The translations under genes and the position numbers were made by a program. A model generated the notes under the pieces. The model had not been told where the DNA came from and did no database searches. It was given only the letters and a program-made list of their open reading frames with translations. Positions 50,740 to 59,282 of a stretch of DNA of 64,000 nt are shown here, piece after piece. The stretch spans positions 806,001 to 870,000 of the forward strand of contig CAWJKU010000004.1 in NCBI GenBank assembly GCA_963843535.1, in the 5' to 3' direction. This DNA is from CAVUNY01 sp963843535 (GTDB lineage Bacteria > Chloroflexota > Anaerolineae > Anaerolineales > Anaerolineaceae). Position 1 is the stretch's first letter, and every line of letters begins with the position of its first letter.

Positions 50740-51486
50740 TTATCCTTCTTCACATTGATATTTGAATAATTCGTCCGGCTCAAACCGGTTCTCGTAGAGC
50801 GCCTTTCCCACGATCACCCCTGGCAGACCTGCCCGGCAGGCGCTTTCGATATCCTGCCAGCCGCTTACCCCGCCGGACGCAATGACCGAAAGGCCGGACT
50901 GCTGCGCCAGGTCTGCGGCAGCCTGGACGTTCAGGCCGGTTTGCAGGCCGTCGCGGGCAATGTCGGTGTAGATCAGCCAGCGCAAGCCGGTATTTGCCAG
51001 CCTCAAGGCTAATTCATCGACCGGCACGCTGGTGGCCTGCTGCCAGCCGCGCACCTGCACCATGCCGCCGCGCGCGTCCAAACCGGCTGCGATGCGCACC
51101 GCCCCCCAGCGTGCCAATGCCGCCTCGACCAATTCTGGATGCTCGACCGCGATGGTGCCCAGGACCACCCGGCTCACGCCCAGGCACAAGGCATCGTCGA
51201 TGGCATCCAGCGTGCGCAGCCCACCACCATACTGGATCTGGGCAGAAAATCCTTGAGCGGTTTCGATGATCTGGAGCAAAGCGCCGCGGTTGGCGTCGCT
51301 GTATTCTCCAAATGCCCCGTCCAGGTTGACCACGTGCAGCCATCTTGCGCCCAGGGTCAGCCAGCGCCATGCTGCCTGGACCGGATCCGGGTCGTAATTC
51401 GTCTGCCGGGTGGGATCGCCCTCTTGCAGGCGCACCACCTGGCCGTGACGCAGATCAATCGCTGGAAAAACAATAAAGGGTGACAT
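50740..51486 (-). CDS. hisA: Phosphoribosylformimino-5-aminoimidazole carboxamide ribotide isomerase (HisA)
   Basis: Amadori isomerisation of ProFAR to PRFAR. 248 residues: PAIDLRHGQVVRL with the first catalytic Asp, LHVVNLDGAFGE, IQYGGGLRTLDAI, YTDIARDGLQTG with the second Asp, and VIASGGVSG. It precedes hisF and follows hisH by 17 nt. Confidence 0.94.
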   Translation of the reverse strand: MSPFIVFPAIDLRHGQVVRLQEGDPTRQTNYDPDPVQAAWRWLTLGARWLHVVNLDGAFGEYSDANRGALLQIIETAQGFSAQIQYGGGLRTLDAIDDALCLGVSRVVLGTIAVEHPELVEAALARWGAVRIAAGLDARGGMVQVRGWQQATSVPVDELALRLANTGLRWLIYTDIARDGLQTGLNVQAAADLAQQSGLSVIASGGVSGWQDIESACRAGLPGVIVGKALYENRFEPDELFKYQCEEG

Positions 51487-51503
51487 GCTGACCTTTCCGC
51501 GAA

Positions 51504-52127
51504 TTAACTCATCCGCATAAAATTGTCCAATAAATTCAATCCCACGCGCTGGCTTTTCTCAGGGTGGAATTGGACAGCATATAAAGAACCGCGCTGCACG
51601 GCGCTGGCGAACGGGATGCCGTAATCAGTCGTTGCCAGCACGTCTTCGGGTCGAGCGGCAGCGCAGTAATAAGAATGATTAAAGTAAGCATAAGCGCCGG
51701 AAGCAATGTTCTTGAACAGGGGTGAATCGCCTTCAATTATGAGCTGGTTCCAGCCGGTGTGAGGCACTTTTAAATCTCCGTGCGGCGGGAAATGAGCCAC
51801 TTTCCCTGGGAGCAGCCCCAGGCCCGGATGCTGGCCCATCTCTTCACCGACCTCAAACAGGGCCTGCATACCAACGCATATCCCCAGCAGCGGGTCTCCG
51901 CGCTCCACGGCGGTCTTGAGCGGCTCATCCAGACCTGCGCCGCGCAGCCCATCCATGAAACGGGCAAAAGCGCCGACCCCAGGCAGGATCACCCGCGCTG
52001 GTTGGACCAGATCTTCGGGGCGGCTGGTGATGCGGACGGCATATCCCAGGCTGAGCAAGGCGTTATGCACGGAGTGCAGATTGCCTGTTCCGGCGTCGAT
52101 GAGCAGCGCGTCATATTTTTCACTCAT
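51504..52127 (-). CDS. hisH: Imidazole glycerol phosphate synthase glutaminase subunit (HisH)
   Basis: Class I glutamine amidotransferase that feeds ammonia to HisF. 207 residues with LPGVGAF, the nucleophile elbow GICVGMQ (catalytic Cys), and the C-terminal YAVQFHPEKS supplying His and Glu. It overlaps the hisC-hisB gene by ATGA. Confidence 0.95.
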   Translation of the reverse strand: MSEKYDALLIDAGTGNLHSVHNALLSLGYAVRITSRPEDLVQPARVILPGVGAFARFMDGLRGAGLDEPLKTAVERGDPLLGICVGMQALFEVGEEMGQHPGLGLLPGKVAHFPPHGDLKVPHTGWNQLIIEGDSPLFKNIASGAYAYFNHSYYCAAARPEDVLATTDYGIPFASAVQRGSLYAVQFHPEKSQRVGLNLLDNFMRMS

Positions 52128-53836
52128 AAGATCCCTTTACTGGACGGCACGTTCCCAGCCCGGCGTGGGTCAAGAGCGACAGCCGCGGACAGCGCCCGCG
52201 CGAACGCCTTAAAGATGGCTTCGACCTGGTGGTGGTCGTCGCGCCCATAAAAGGCGCGCACATGCAGGGTGCAGCGCGCCTGGGCGGCGAAGCTTTCTAG
52301 AAAATGAGGGAAAAGCGTCACCGGCAGCCCGCCAACCGCAGGGGTACGCCATTCGGCCTGCGCCACGACATACGGGCGGCCTGAAAAATCTACCGCGACC
52401 GAAACCAGGCACTCATCCATGGGATACTCAAAGAAAGCTGCGCGGTTGATGCCGGCCCGGTTTCCCAGGGCAGCGGCGAAAGCCTGTCCCAGGGCGAGAG
52501 CGGTATCTTCCAGGGTGTGATGCGGGTCTACATTCACGTCGCCCACCGCGTGAATATCCAGGTCAAACAGCCCGTGGACGGCGACCTGGGCCAGCATGTG
52601 GTCGAGGAACGGCAGTCCGGTATCGATGGAATGGCGTCCGGTTCCGTCCAGATTGAGGTAGACGGTGACGTCAGTTTCACCGGTTTTACGGTGAATCCGG
52701 GCGCTGCGCATAGCTGTTTTGATTTCTGGCCTGGCAGGGAGCGGTTCTCCGCGCAGCGCTGCCAGAACAGCATCCGTATCGGAGGAGCGTCCCACGCTGA
52801 TGCGGATGAAGTCCCGCAGCAGGGGGGTGTTGTAGTAGCGCACCAGCACGCCCTGTTTCATTAATGCCTGTTTCAATTCAAGAGCGGACCTGCCCACGAC
52901 TTTGCACAGGATAAAGTTGGCTTGAGAAGGGTATGGCTGCAGGAAGGGGATGGTTTGCAATCCCTGGTATAGCCGGTCCCGCTCCTGGCGCAGGAGGGAC
53001 ACGTTTTCAGCCAGGAGCTCCAGGTCGTCGATTGAGGCGATCGCCGCCTGGCTGGCAGCAACACTGACGTTGTACGGCTGCTTGGCGGTCCACAAGACGG
53101 GCATCAACCACTTCGGAAAAGCGCCGTAGCCGACCCTCAGCCCGGCTAACCCGGCCCATTTTGAGAAGGTGCGCAAAACAACCAGGTTTTCCCTGTCCGC
53201 AACCTGGCGAATCCGGCTCAGTTCTTCGCCCAATGCGCCACCCCGGTCGGTAAACTCGATGTATGCCTCGTCGATCACGACCAGCACCGGCAGGGCGAGC
53301 AGCGCTTCTATTTCTTCCGGATCGGGGAAACTGCCGTCGGGGTTATTGGGCGTGGTGATAAACAGCACCTTGGGATGGCGTTCAGTCACGGCCTGTTGGA
53401 CCGAATCCAGATCGATATTAAAACCTTCTTTACGGGGAATATCGATCACCTGACCGGCGTTCAACCGGACGTCAAAATCGTACATGCCAAAGGTCGGCGG
53501 CAGGTTAATGACGGTGTCGCCCGGTTCAAGCATCACGCGCAGCACCAGATCGATGAGCTCATCCGCTCCGGCGCCTGCCATCAGGGTTTCCTGGGGAACG
53601 CCGGTCAGGCGGCTGAGGGCGGCACGCAGTGCCCGGCTTTCAGGGTCAGGATAAATGTGGGGAAAAGCCAGTTCGGCCAATGCCAGGCGAGCGCGCGGCG
53701 ACGGCCCGTAAGGGTTTTCATTGGCGTCCAGCTTGACGATTTGTCCCGCCGGAATGCCCAGGCGCGCCGAAAGCACTTCGAACGGTTCGATGGGCGAATA
53801 GGGTGGAAAAGACTGGAAACGGCTGGCAATTTTCAT
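52124..53836 (-). CDS. HisC-HisB fusion: histidinol-phosphate aminotransferase + imidazoleglycerol-phosphate dehydratase
   Basis: A 570-residue bifunctional protein. Residues 1-368 are the PLP-dependent aminotransferase HisC (LDANENPYGPSP; TFSKWAGLAGLRVGY, with the PLP Lys near 224). After a short linker, residues about 375-570 are HisB dehydratase, with both metal motifs HHTLEDTALALGQ and DDHHQVEAIFKAF. It therefore covers pathway steps 6 (HisB) and 7 (HisC). The histidinol-phosphatase part of the E. coli HisB is absent. ATGA overlaps with both hisD and hisH. Fusion in this order is uncommon. Confidence 0.94.
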   Translation of the reverse strand: MKIASRFQSFPPYSPIEPFEVLSARLGIPAGQIVKLDANENPYGPSPRARLALAELAFPHIYPDPESRALRAALSRLTGVPQETLMAGAGADELIDLVLRVMLEPGDTVINLPPTFGMYDFDVRLNAGQVIDIPRKEGFNIDLDSVQQAVTERHPKVLFITTPNNPDGSFPDPEEIEALLALPVLVVIDEAYIEFTDRGGALGEELSRIRQVADRENLVVLRTFSKWAGLAGLRVGYGAFPKWLMPVLWTAKQPYNVSVAASQAAIASIDDLELLAENVSLLRQERDRLYQGLQTIPFLQPYPSQANFILCKVVGRSALELKQALMKQGVLVRYYNTPLLRDFIRISVGRSSDTDAVLAALRGEPLPARPEIKTAMRSARIHRKTGETDVTVYLNLDGTGRHSIDTGLPFLDHMLAQVAVHGLFDLDIHAVGDVNVDPHHTLEDTALALGQAFAAALGNRAGINRAAFFEYPMDECLVSVAVDFSGRPYVVAQAEWRTPAVGGLPVTLFPHFLESFAAQARCTLHVRAFYGRDDHHQVEAIFKAFARALSAAVALDPRRAGNVPSSKGIL

Positions 53837-55158
53837 AAGCGCACCCTGGCGGCATTAGCATGTGCATCTAAACCTTCTGCCTGGGCGATCACCGCGGCGG
53901 CAGGAGCGATCTTGCGGGTCGTACCCGTATCCAGGGCGACCAGACTGATCAGGTGTACAAAATCAAGCACATTCAGCGGTGAAGCGAAGCGCGCCGATCC
54001 GCTGGTGGGCATCACGTGGCTGGGACCGGCGATATAATCGCCCAAAACTTCGCAAGAATTTTCGCCGATGAATATCCCGCCGGCCGATTGAACCCGGTCC
54101 ACCCAGCTCCAGGGATCGCTGACCGCCAGGCAAAGGTGTTCGGGGGCGTAAAAATTTGCCAGCTCCAGCGCTTCATCCAGGTCTTCCGTCAAGACGGCCC
54201 CGCTGCGGTTGCCCAGCGATGCCCGGATGATCTCTGCCCGGCCGCGGTCTTCCAGCTGGCGGCCGATTTCAATCGCCACTTTTTCAATTAACCCGCGCGC
54301 AGGCGTGAGCAGGATCGCAGCCGCGAGCACATCGTGTTCGGCCTGGGCCAAAAGATCAGCAGCCACCCAGTCGGCGCGGGCGTGCTCGTCAGCCACCACC
54401 ACGGTCTCGGTGGGGCCGGCCAAAGAGTCAATTCCGACCATGCCGTAGACCTGGCGTTTCGCCAGCGTGACAAACAGGTTTCCCGGCCCGAATATTTTAT
54501 CCACGCGCGGGATAGAGGGTGTGCCGTAAGCCAGGGCGGCGATGGCCTGGGCGCCGCCGGCGGCATACACTTCTTTTATGCCCAGCAGGGCGGCCGCGGC
54601 CAGAATTACGGGGTTGATCAATCCGGTTCCGCGTTGAGGCGGGGAGATTAAGACGATTTCGGGCACCCCGGCGACCTGGGCGGGAATGGCCGACATCAAC
54701 ACGCTGGAGGGCAGGGGGGCGCTCCCGGCAGGGATATATATGCCCACGCGCTGGATAGGGCGGACAAGCTGGCCCAGCGTGCCGCCCATGGCCTGGGTGA
54801 CCCAGGAGGTCACCGGCTGCGCCTGGTGGAAACGTCTGACGCGCTCGGCGGACAGCTTCAGCGCGGCTACCAGGCCCGGTTCCAGCGAATTGAGGGCTGC
54901 GTCCAGGGCGACGAAAGGCACCCGGAAGGTATCCGGCGCGCCTCCGTCCAGTTTTATTGTCCAATCGCGCAGCGCGGCATCTCCTCGTTCGCGCACATCC
55001 ATGAGTATCCGGTCCACTACCTGAGATGGGGTCAGTGGTTCGCCAAACATGCGGTTAATGCTTTCTTGCAGGGCGGGCGTAAGGGGCGTGTCATCCAAAC
55101 CCTGGCGAACGAGGAAAGTGCTGCGCGCAGTTTTCGCATCGAATATTCTTAGCATCAT
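53833..55158 (-). CDS. hisD: Histidinol dehydrogenase (HisD)
   Basis: NAD-dependent two-step oxidation of histidinol to histidine, zinc enzyme. 441 residues, with the signature IPRVDKIFGPGNLFVTLAKR, the GPTETVVVADEHA block, AQAEHDVLAAAIL, and ENSCEVLGDYIAGPSHVMPTSG with histidine ligands. It lies 9 nt after hisG and overlaps hisC-B by 4 nt. Confidence 0.95.
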   Translation of the reverse strand: MMLRIFDAKTARSTFLVRQGLDDTPLTPALQESINRMFGEPLTPSQVVDRILMDVRERGDAALRDWTIKLDGGAPDTFRVPFVALDAALNSLEPGLVAALKLSAERVRRFHQAQPVTSWVTQAMGGTLGQLVRPIQRVGIYIPAGSAPLPSSVLMSAIPAQVAGVPEIVLISPPQRGTGLINPVILAAAALLGIKEVYAAGGAQAIAALAYGTPSIPRVDKIFGPGNLFVTLAKRQVYGMVGIDSLAGPTETVVVADEHARADWVAADLLAQAEHDVLAAAILLTPARGLIEKVAIEIGRQLEDRGRAEIIRASLGNRSGAVLTEDLDEALELANFYAPEHLCLAVSDPWSWVDRVQSAGGIFIGENSCEVLGDYIAGPSHVMPTSGSARFASPLNVLDFVHLISLVALDTGTTRKIAPAAAVIAQAEGLDAHANAARVRL

Positions 55159-55167
55159 ACCCTCCCT

Positions 55168-56181
55168 TTATTTTCCGCTCTCCAGCGCCGCCAGCATGGC
55201 TTTATAACGGGGCGGTTCTTCTTCAAAAATATAGGTGACAGGCATCACCACAACGCCACTGCCGCCAATCGCGCGCAGCTCGTTGATCGCCTTGAACAAC
55301 TCACTGCGGTGCACGATCACATTTACTGCAAACCAATTTTCGGTTTGCTCGCGCACCACCACCCGTGAAATCGTGGGACCCTGCAGTCCGCCAATGGAAG
55401 TTTTGGTAAAAATCATTTCACCGATCGATTCAGGCGACTTGCCGCGCATGTTGGCGAAGATTGCCAGGTTGCCTTCGGCGCGCAGGTGGGCTTCAAAAGA
55501 TTCAAGCAGGTAATGCGCGACATTTAACACCTGGGGATTCTCGCGTAGGGAGTGAATATTGGCGATGAGGGCTGCCTGCGAGGTCACGATGACCCCGTCT
55601 GCCAGCTGGCGCAAGCGGTTATCGCGCAGGGTTTGACCTGAAGACACAAGGTCACAGATCATATCGGCGTAACCGATCGCCGGCGCGGTCTCGAGTGTTC
55701 CTTCGGCGGAAATCAGCGTGTACGCAATTCCATTCTGGTCGAGAAAACGCCCGGTCAGAACCGGGTATTTGGTGGCGATACGCAGCGGGCGCGAAAGAGA
55801 AGCTGCATACTGCCTGAGGGTGGCGACATCGACCACATCGGACCAATTTTCCGGCACTGCCAGGGCCAACGCGCAAGCACCAAATCCCAGGGCTTCGTGC
55901 AGCACGAGCACATCGCCGTCATCCCCTTTTCTTTCTTCGATCACATCCAGCCCAGAGAGGCCGAAGTCGACCGAGCCATCGCGCACGCTGGTCACGATAT
56001 CGCCTGGGCGCTGGAATAAAACTGTCACGCCTGGCAAATCTTTAATTGTGGCCTGATACTGGCGCGGATTCGGCTTGTAAATGCTTAACCCACAGGCATC
56101 CAGGAAGGCGATACTTTCCTCCGCCAGGCGGCCTTTTGAGGGCAGTGAAATCCGGACCTGGGTTATTTCGGTGTTATCCAT
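55168..56181 (-). CDS. hisG: ATP phosphoribosyltransferase, long form (HisG)
   Basis: First step: ATP + PRPP to phosphoribosyl-ATP, feedback-inhibited by histidine. 337 residues: the long HisG_L form with a C-terminal ACT-like regulatory domain (about 230-325), so no HisZ partner is needed. Motifs include LPSKGRLAEES, FGLSGLDVIEE, RIATKYP and the PRPP-loop DMICDLVSSG. AAGGAAG precedes the ATG. The operon begins here, preceded by the leader peptide and attenuator at 56198-56365. Confidence 0.94.
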   Translation of the reverse strand: MDNTEITQVRISLPSKGRLAEESIAFLDACGLSIYKPNPRQYQATIKDLPGVTVLFQRPGDIVTSVRDGSVDFGLSGLDVIEERKGDDGDVLVLHEALGFGACALALAVPENWSDVVDVATLRQYAASLSRPLRIATKYPVLTGRFLDQNGIAYTLISAEGTLETAPAIGYADMICDLVSSGQTLRDNRLRQLADGVIVTSQAALIANIHSLRENPQVLNVAHYLLESFEAHLRAEGNLAIFANMRGKSPESIGEMIFTKTSIGGLQGPTISRVVVREQTENWFAVNVIVHRSELFKAINELRAIGGSGVVVMPVTYIFEEEPPRYKAMLAALESGK

Positions 56182-56197
56182 CCATACTTCCTTTCAT

Positions 56198-56229
56198 AAA
56201 TAAAAAACACCCCCGGCTTGACCGAGGGT
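56198..56229 (-). terminator. Intrinsic terminator (attenuator) before hisG
   Basis: On the minus strand ACCCTCGG/CCGGGGGT (8 bp, one G-U, 56229-56209), then GTTTTTTATTTA. It lies between the leader peptide stop (56256) and the hisG ATG (56181). Confidence 0.85.
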
Positions 56230-56279
56230 ATTGATTGGCTGCATGGTAAACGAAGCTACCAGCCTTCCGCGGTCAGGCC
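56215..56279 (-). promoter_or_regulatory. Predicted antiterminator pairing of the his leader
   Basis: The segment GGCCTGACCG in the leader reading frame (56279-56270) pairs with CGGTCAAGCC (56224-56215) in the terminator, 9 of 10 bp with one C/A mismatch. It would disrupt the terminator when a ribosome stalls at the His codons, about 16 nt upstream of the first segment. An alternative CCAGC/GCTGG hairpin encloses the first segment. Confidence 0.65.
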
Positions 56280-56327
56280 GTTGGTGAAGCTGGGATGATG
56301 ATGGGCGAACAACAAACCTGTCACCAT
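56256..56327 (-). CDS. Histidine leader peptide (HisL-like)
   Basis: A 23-residue frame with three consecutive His codons (CAT CAT CAT, 56303-56295), ATG at 56327 and TAG at 56256, between a strong promoter and the terminator. His-rich leader peptides control transcription attenuation of his operons: His starvation stalls the ribosome. No Shine-Dalgarno is seen; the -10 box ends 9 nt before the ATG, so the transcript probably starts at or within about 3 nt of it. An in-frame GTG follows as codon 2. Confidence 0.85.
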   Translation of the reverse strand: MVTGLLFAHHHPSFTNGLTAEGW

Positions 56328-56336
56328 AATGTGCTT

Positions 56337-56365
56337 TTTATACCAGATGCCAGGAAGGTTGTCAA
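56337..56365 (-). promoter_or_regulatory. his operon promoter
   Basis: On the minus strand TTGACA (56365-56360), exactly 17 nt, TATAAA (56342-56337). This is the best sigma-70 type match in the window. Confidence 0.9.
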
Positions 56366-56447
56366 TAACATAATTTAATCCAATTTTTCACCTAGTTAGC
56401 CGCTGGATGTGAGATAATGGATGAAAATCAAAAATAAGGAGAGGGAA

Positions 56448-56630
56448 ATGAGCGCCAACCCTGAACCCAAGACAGATACCCTGGCTGAAACCGATGCCTA
56501 TATGGCCTGGAAAGCCGAAGAGCCGGATGGGGAAGTGACCTACCATCTGGAATTGAATAATATTACCCTGCACTTCTTCACCGAAGAGTGGGAGGAATTT
56601 CTCGAACTGGTTCGAAACCTGGTAAAGTAA
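56448..56630 (+). CDS. Small acidic protein, function unknown
   Basis: A 60-residue protein with high Glu/Asp content and a Tyr/Trp-containing amphipathic C-terminal half (EEWEEFLELVRNLV). No family is recognised; it may be a partner-binding domain. The start is ATG 56448 after AAGGAGAGGG, a strong ribosome site, rather than the longer frame from 56421. It is followed by a hairpin at 56643. It is divergent from the his leader. Confidence 0.75.
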   Translation: MSANPEPKTDTLAETDAYMAWKAEEPDGEVTYHLELNNITLHFFTEEWEEFLELVRNLVK

Positions 56631-56642
56631 GACGGAAAACGA

Positions 56643-56663
56643 GGGCGCTGTGGATCAGCGCCC
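56643..56663 (+). terminator. Possible terminator of the small protein gene
   Basis: GGGCGCTG/CAGCGCCC (8 bp, 5-nt loop), with only a weak T-containing tail. Confidence 0.45.
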
Positions 56664-56869
56664 GTTATCATTAATACCAGCTGCATGTCTGGCGTGCGTT
56701 CAGTTTGGCTGGCTCTGACGGGGGTCATTGGAAGAGCCATTTGCTGGCATTCTCACAATATTAGCCTTAATTAACCAATTAAAGGTGATCTTTGATTACC
56801 GGGACAGGAAAATTGACATCTTATCGGGCTTAATATGGAGTAGAATCGAGAACAGAACATAGAAGCTCT

Positions 56870-57943
56870 ATGAAAAAAGCCGCAGTATTATCCTATCCTT
56901 TGCTCTTTATCCTGATATTAACCGCTTGCTCTCTGCTGCCGCAGACCGATGTGGCAGATCTCCCCAGTTCTACCACGGTGTATGAAACAATCGCAGCCGG
57001 ACTGACGGAAACTTCACAGCCAACGGACAGCCCCGCAATGCAAACGATCACATCTCTCCCCAGCTCAACCCACAGCCCCGTCCCCAGTCCGAAAGCCACA
57101 ACCAGCCCTGCCCCGACAGCCGCCGGAGACGCACAGGTCACCCCAACGCCGACCGTGCATGTTATTCCTTGCAACCTGGCAGCCCCTGGACGGCCTTATG
57201 TGGATATTACGGTTCCCGATGGTACCCGGTTTAAACCTGGAGAAGGATTTTCCAAAACCTGGCGGTTGGTTAATGCCGGTTCGTGTAAGTGGACGGGCGA
57301 TTATGCCATTGCCTGGTTTTCAGGTGAAGTATTTGGGGCAGTAACAGAACAAAAATTTGGGTCGGATATCCTCCCAGGGCAGTCCATTGACATCACCGTG
57401 GACATGATTGCCCCCAGGCAGGCGGGCGTTCACCAGAGTAATTGGAAGCTGCGCAATGCGAGCGGGACTCTATTTGGGATTGGACCCAATGGAGATGCCC
57501 CATTCTGGGTGCGGATTGAAGTTGAGGCTATCTCAACTGCGACCAACTCTCCCCAACCCACACTATCACACACGCCTACGCCGGGCTCTTTAGCGAAAGG
57601 AGCCCTGCAATTGATCGTTGGAACGCGGGTTGATCTGGATACAGGGAAAGAAAACACGGGTACAGGGGATGATCTCGAACTGCAGGAAAAGGACGGTAGC
57701 CCAATGATGCTGGCGCTGCTTAATAATACAACCCTGGCTGAAATGAAGGAGCAGGCTCCCGTGTTGTCTGACTGCCAGACCGTCAGTCTTAAGAACCAAC
57801 CCATCCCGGTTGAAAGCTTGAAAGAAGGATCAACATTTTGTTATCGATCTAACCAGGGGCTGCCAGGCTTCTTTCGGATCAAAATCCTGGACTTAGGCGA
57901 AAAAAAGCTGACAATAGAATATCTGACCTGGGCGATTCCTTAG
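56870..57943 (+). CDS. Lipoprotein with NBR1-like Ig domain
   Basis: A 357-residue protein with a lipoprotein signal ending LTAC (Cys20), a Thr/Pro/Ser-rich linker (about 30-95), and an NBR1-Ig-like domain (about 103-215; FKPGEGFSKTWRLVNAGSCKWT with W/Cys, then HQSNWKLRNASG). A second linker precedes a C-terminal beta-rich domain (about 240-357). These Ig domains are frequent in Chloroflexota extracellular proteins, but their binding partner is unknown. No Shine-Dalgarno is clear. Ends 10 nt from the convergent permease gene. Confidence 0.78.
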   Translation: MKKAAVLSYPLLFILILTACSLLPQTDVADLPSSTTVYETIAAGLTETSQPTDSPAMQTITSLPSSTHSPVPSPKATTSPAPTAAGDAQVTPTPTVHVIPCNLAAPGRPYVDITVPDGTRFKPGEGFSKTWRLVNAGSCKWTGDYAIAWFSGEVFGAVTEQKFGSDILPGQSIDITVDMIAPRQAGVHQSNWKLRNASGTLFGIGPNGDAPFWVRIEVEAISTATNSPQPTLSHTPTPGSLAKGALQLIVGTRVDLDTGKENTGTGDDLELQEKDGSPMMLALLNNTTLAEMKEQAPVLSDCQTVSLKNQPIPVESLKEGSTFCYRSNQGLPGFFRIKILDLGEKKLTIEYLTWAIP

Positions 57944-57953
57944 AGCGCTGCAC

Positions 57954-59219
57954 TCAATCGCTGGCATTTTGCTTTCGTAAACGATTCCACCAGCTTCTGG
58001 CGCGAGCAGCAATTTCCCTGGCGATATTCCACCCCGTTGTCAGGTAATGCATGACCACCTGGTGCAAGGGAGCCGGCGGGGTTGTGCGCTCAAAATCAGC
58101 CCAAGGGTCCATATCCAGCAGCTTGTGCACAATGTAATCGAAGATTAACTTTACGGTAGCGATCACCGGTGCGGCGAGAACCATGCCGATAATCCCTATA
58201 AAATTAAAAGCGACCAGCGCGGTTACCATCACCGCCGCCGGGTGTATTTTCAAAACGTTTGAAAAAATCCGGGGGGAAATGAAATTATCGATCATCGCAT
58301 CCGATATCCATGCCGTTGCCACTACGATCAGGGCATAGGTTTGGGGCTGCAGGCCAAATATCGTGTAGCCTTGGGACAATGAAACGATGGCATCTGTGGT
58401 TAAGGAGATCACCGGACCAATATAAGGTAAGAATTTTCCCAGCCCGGCCAACAGCGCCAGACCAAAATAATAACGAACACCCAGGATACCCAGAGTGCAG
58501 GTGTAGATCGCAGTGGTAATAAGAAAAACTAACAACTGGCCGCGTAGGAAGGCATTCCAGATGATGGTAAGTTCTTGACCGATGCGTTTAAAATCAGCGG
58601 TATATCCTGGGACCTGCAATTTGATCGTACCGCGGCGTGTTACATGGGTTTCTGAGACAATAAAGTAGGACAGGATGAATGCAAAAAAGGTCCAACCGAC
58701 AATACTGGCAGCGCTCCCCGCGATCGTCCCGACCAACGTGCCGGCTTGCGCGAGGATAGGTTGAACGATCGCTAATGCCTGATTGAGCAAGGTCACGACA
58801 TCCAGCTTGGCCCAATCGAGGGTGAACGGGCCGATTAACTGGGGTTGAGCAGTGAGCTTAGCGATGAAATCAGGCAAATTTGCCACAGCACCCTGCAAAA
58901 ATGTAATCAAGTTTTGGATCTGTTCAACCAGCGTGATCCCACCCCATGTGACCAGGCTGATTAGACCGATCAATGCCAGCAAATACATCAACGTTACTGT
59001 AATGCGCCAGGGAATATGAGCATAATGGTGAATCCGGATTGCCCAGGGATAGAAAAGGTAGCTGATGATCACGGCAAAGAAAATTGGTCCCAGGAATGCC
59101 CTAAAGCTAACAAAAAGTCCAAAGGCAATTGCCGCCAGGGTAAGGCCAATAACCAATTTGGTGGTTGGACTCCAGAAGGGTGATTTTTCAGGATTCTCGT
59201 CCATCGGGTTCTTCGCCAT
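57954..59219 (-). CDS. AI-2E family (PerM/TqsA-like) membrane permease
   Basis: A 421-residue protein of the AI-2 exporter superfamily with seven to eight helices, including FFAVIISYLFYPWAI in the second, a long hydrophilic middle part, and the C-terminal GKFLPYIGPVISL and FISPRIFSNVLKIHP segments that define the family. Substrates vary (AI-2 export, Na+/H+ antiport) and cannot be told here. The start is ATG 59219, 6 nt after TAGAAT; no ribosome site, so leaderless. Confidence 0.88.
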   Translation of the reverse strand: MAKNPMDENPEKSPFWSPTTKLVIGLTLAAIAFGLFVSFRAFLGPIFFAVIISYLFYPWAIRIHHYAHIPWRITVTLMYLLALIGLISLVTWGGITLVEQIQNLITFLQGAVANLPDFIAKLTAQPQLIGPFTLDWAKLDVVTLLNQALAIVQPILAQAGTLVGTIAGSAASIVGWTFFAFILSYFIVSETHVTRRGTIKLQVPGYTADFKRIGQELTIIWNAFLRGQLLVFLITTAIYTCTLGILGVRYYFGLALLAGLGKFLPYIGPVISLTTDAIVSLSQGYTIFGLQPQTYALIVVATAWISDAMIDNFISPRIFSNVLKIHPAAVMVTALVAFNFIGIIGMVLAAPVIATVKLIFDYIVHKLLDMDPWADFERTTPPAPLHQVVMHYLTTGWNIAREIAARARSWWNRLRKQNASD

Positions 59220-59225
59220 TTTTAG

Positions 59226-59254
59226 ATTCTAATGCTAATGACTGCGTGATGCAA
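59226..59254 (-). promoter_or_regulatory. Promoter of the AI-2E family gene
   Basis: On the minus strand TTGCAT (59254-59249), 17-nt spacer, TAGAAT (59231-59226). The same pair of boxes precedes nusA. The start codon follows after 6 nt. Confidence 0.65.
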
Positions 59255-59282
59255 CCTTCGTTCCTTTGTTCATTAATTTTTA

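Noticed and set aside
56198..56340. T-box riboswitch before hisG
   Set aside because: No specifier-loop/AGGGTGG-type T-box sequence was seen; the His-codon frame and terminator explain the region better.
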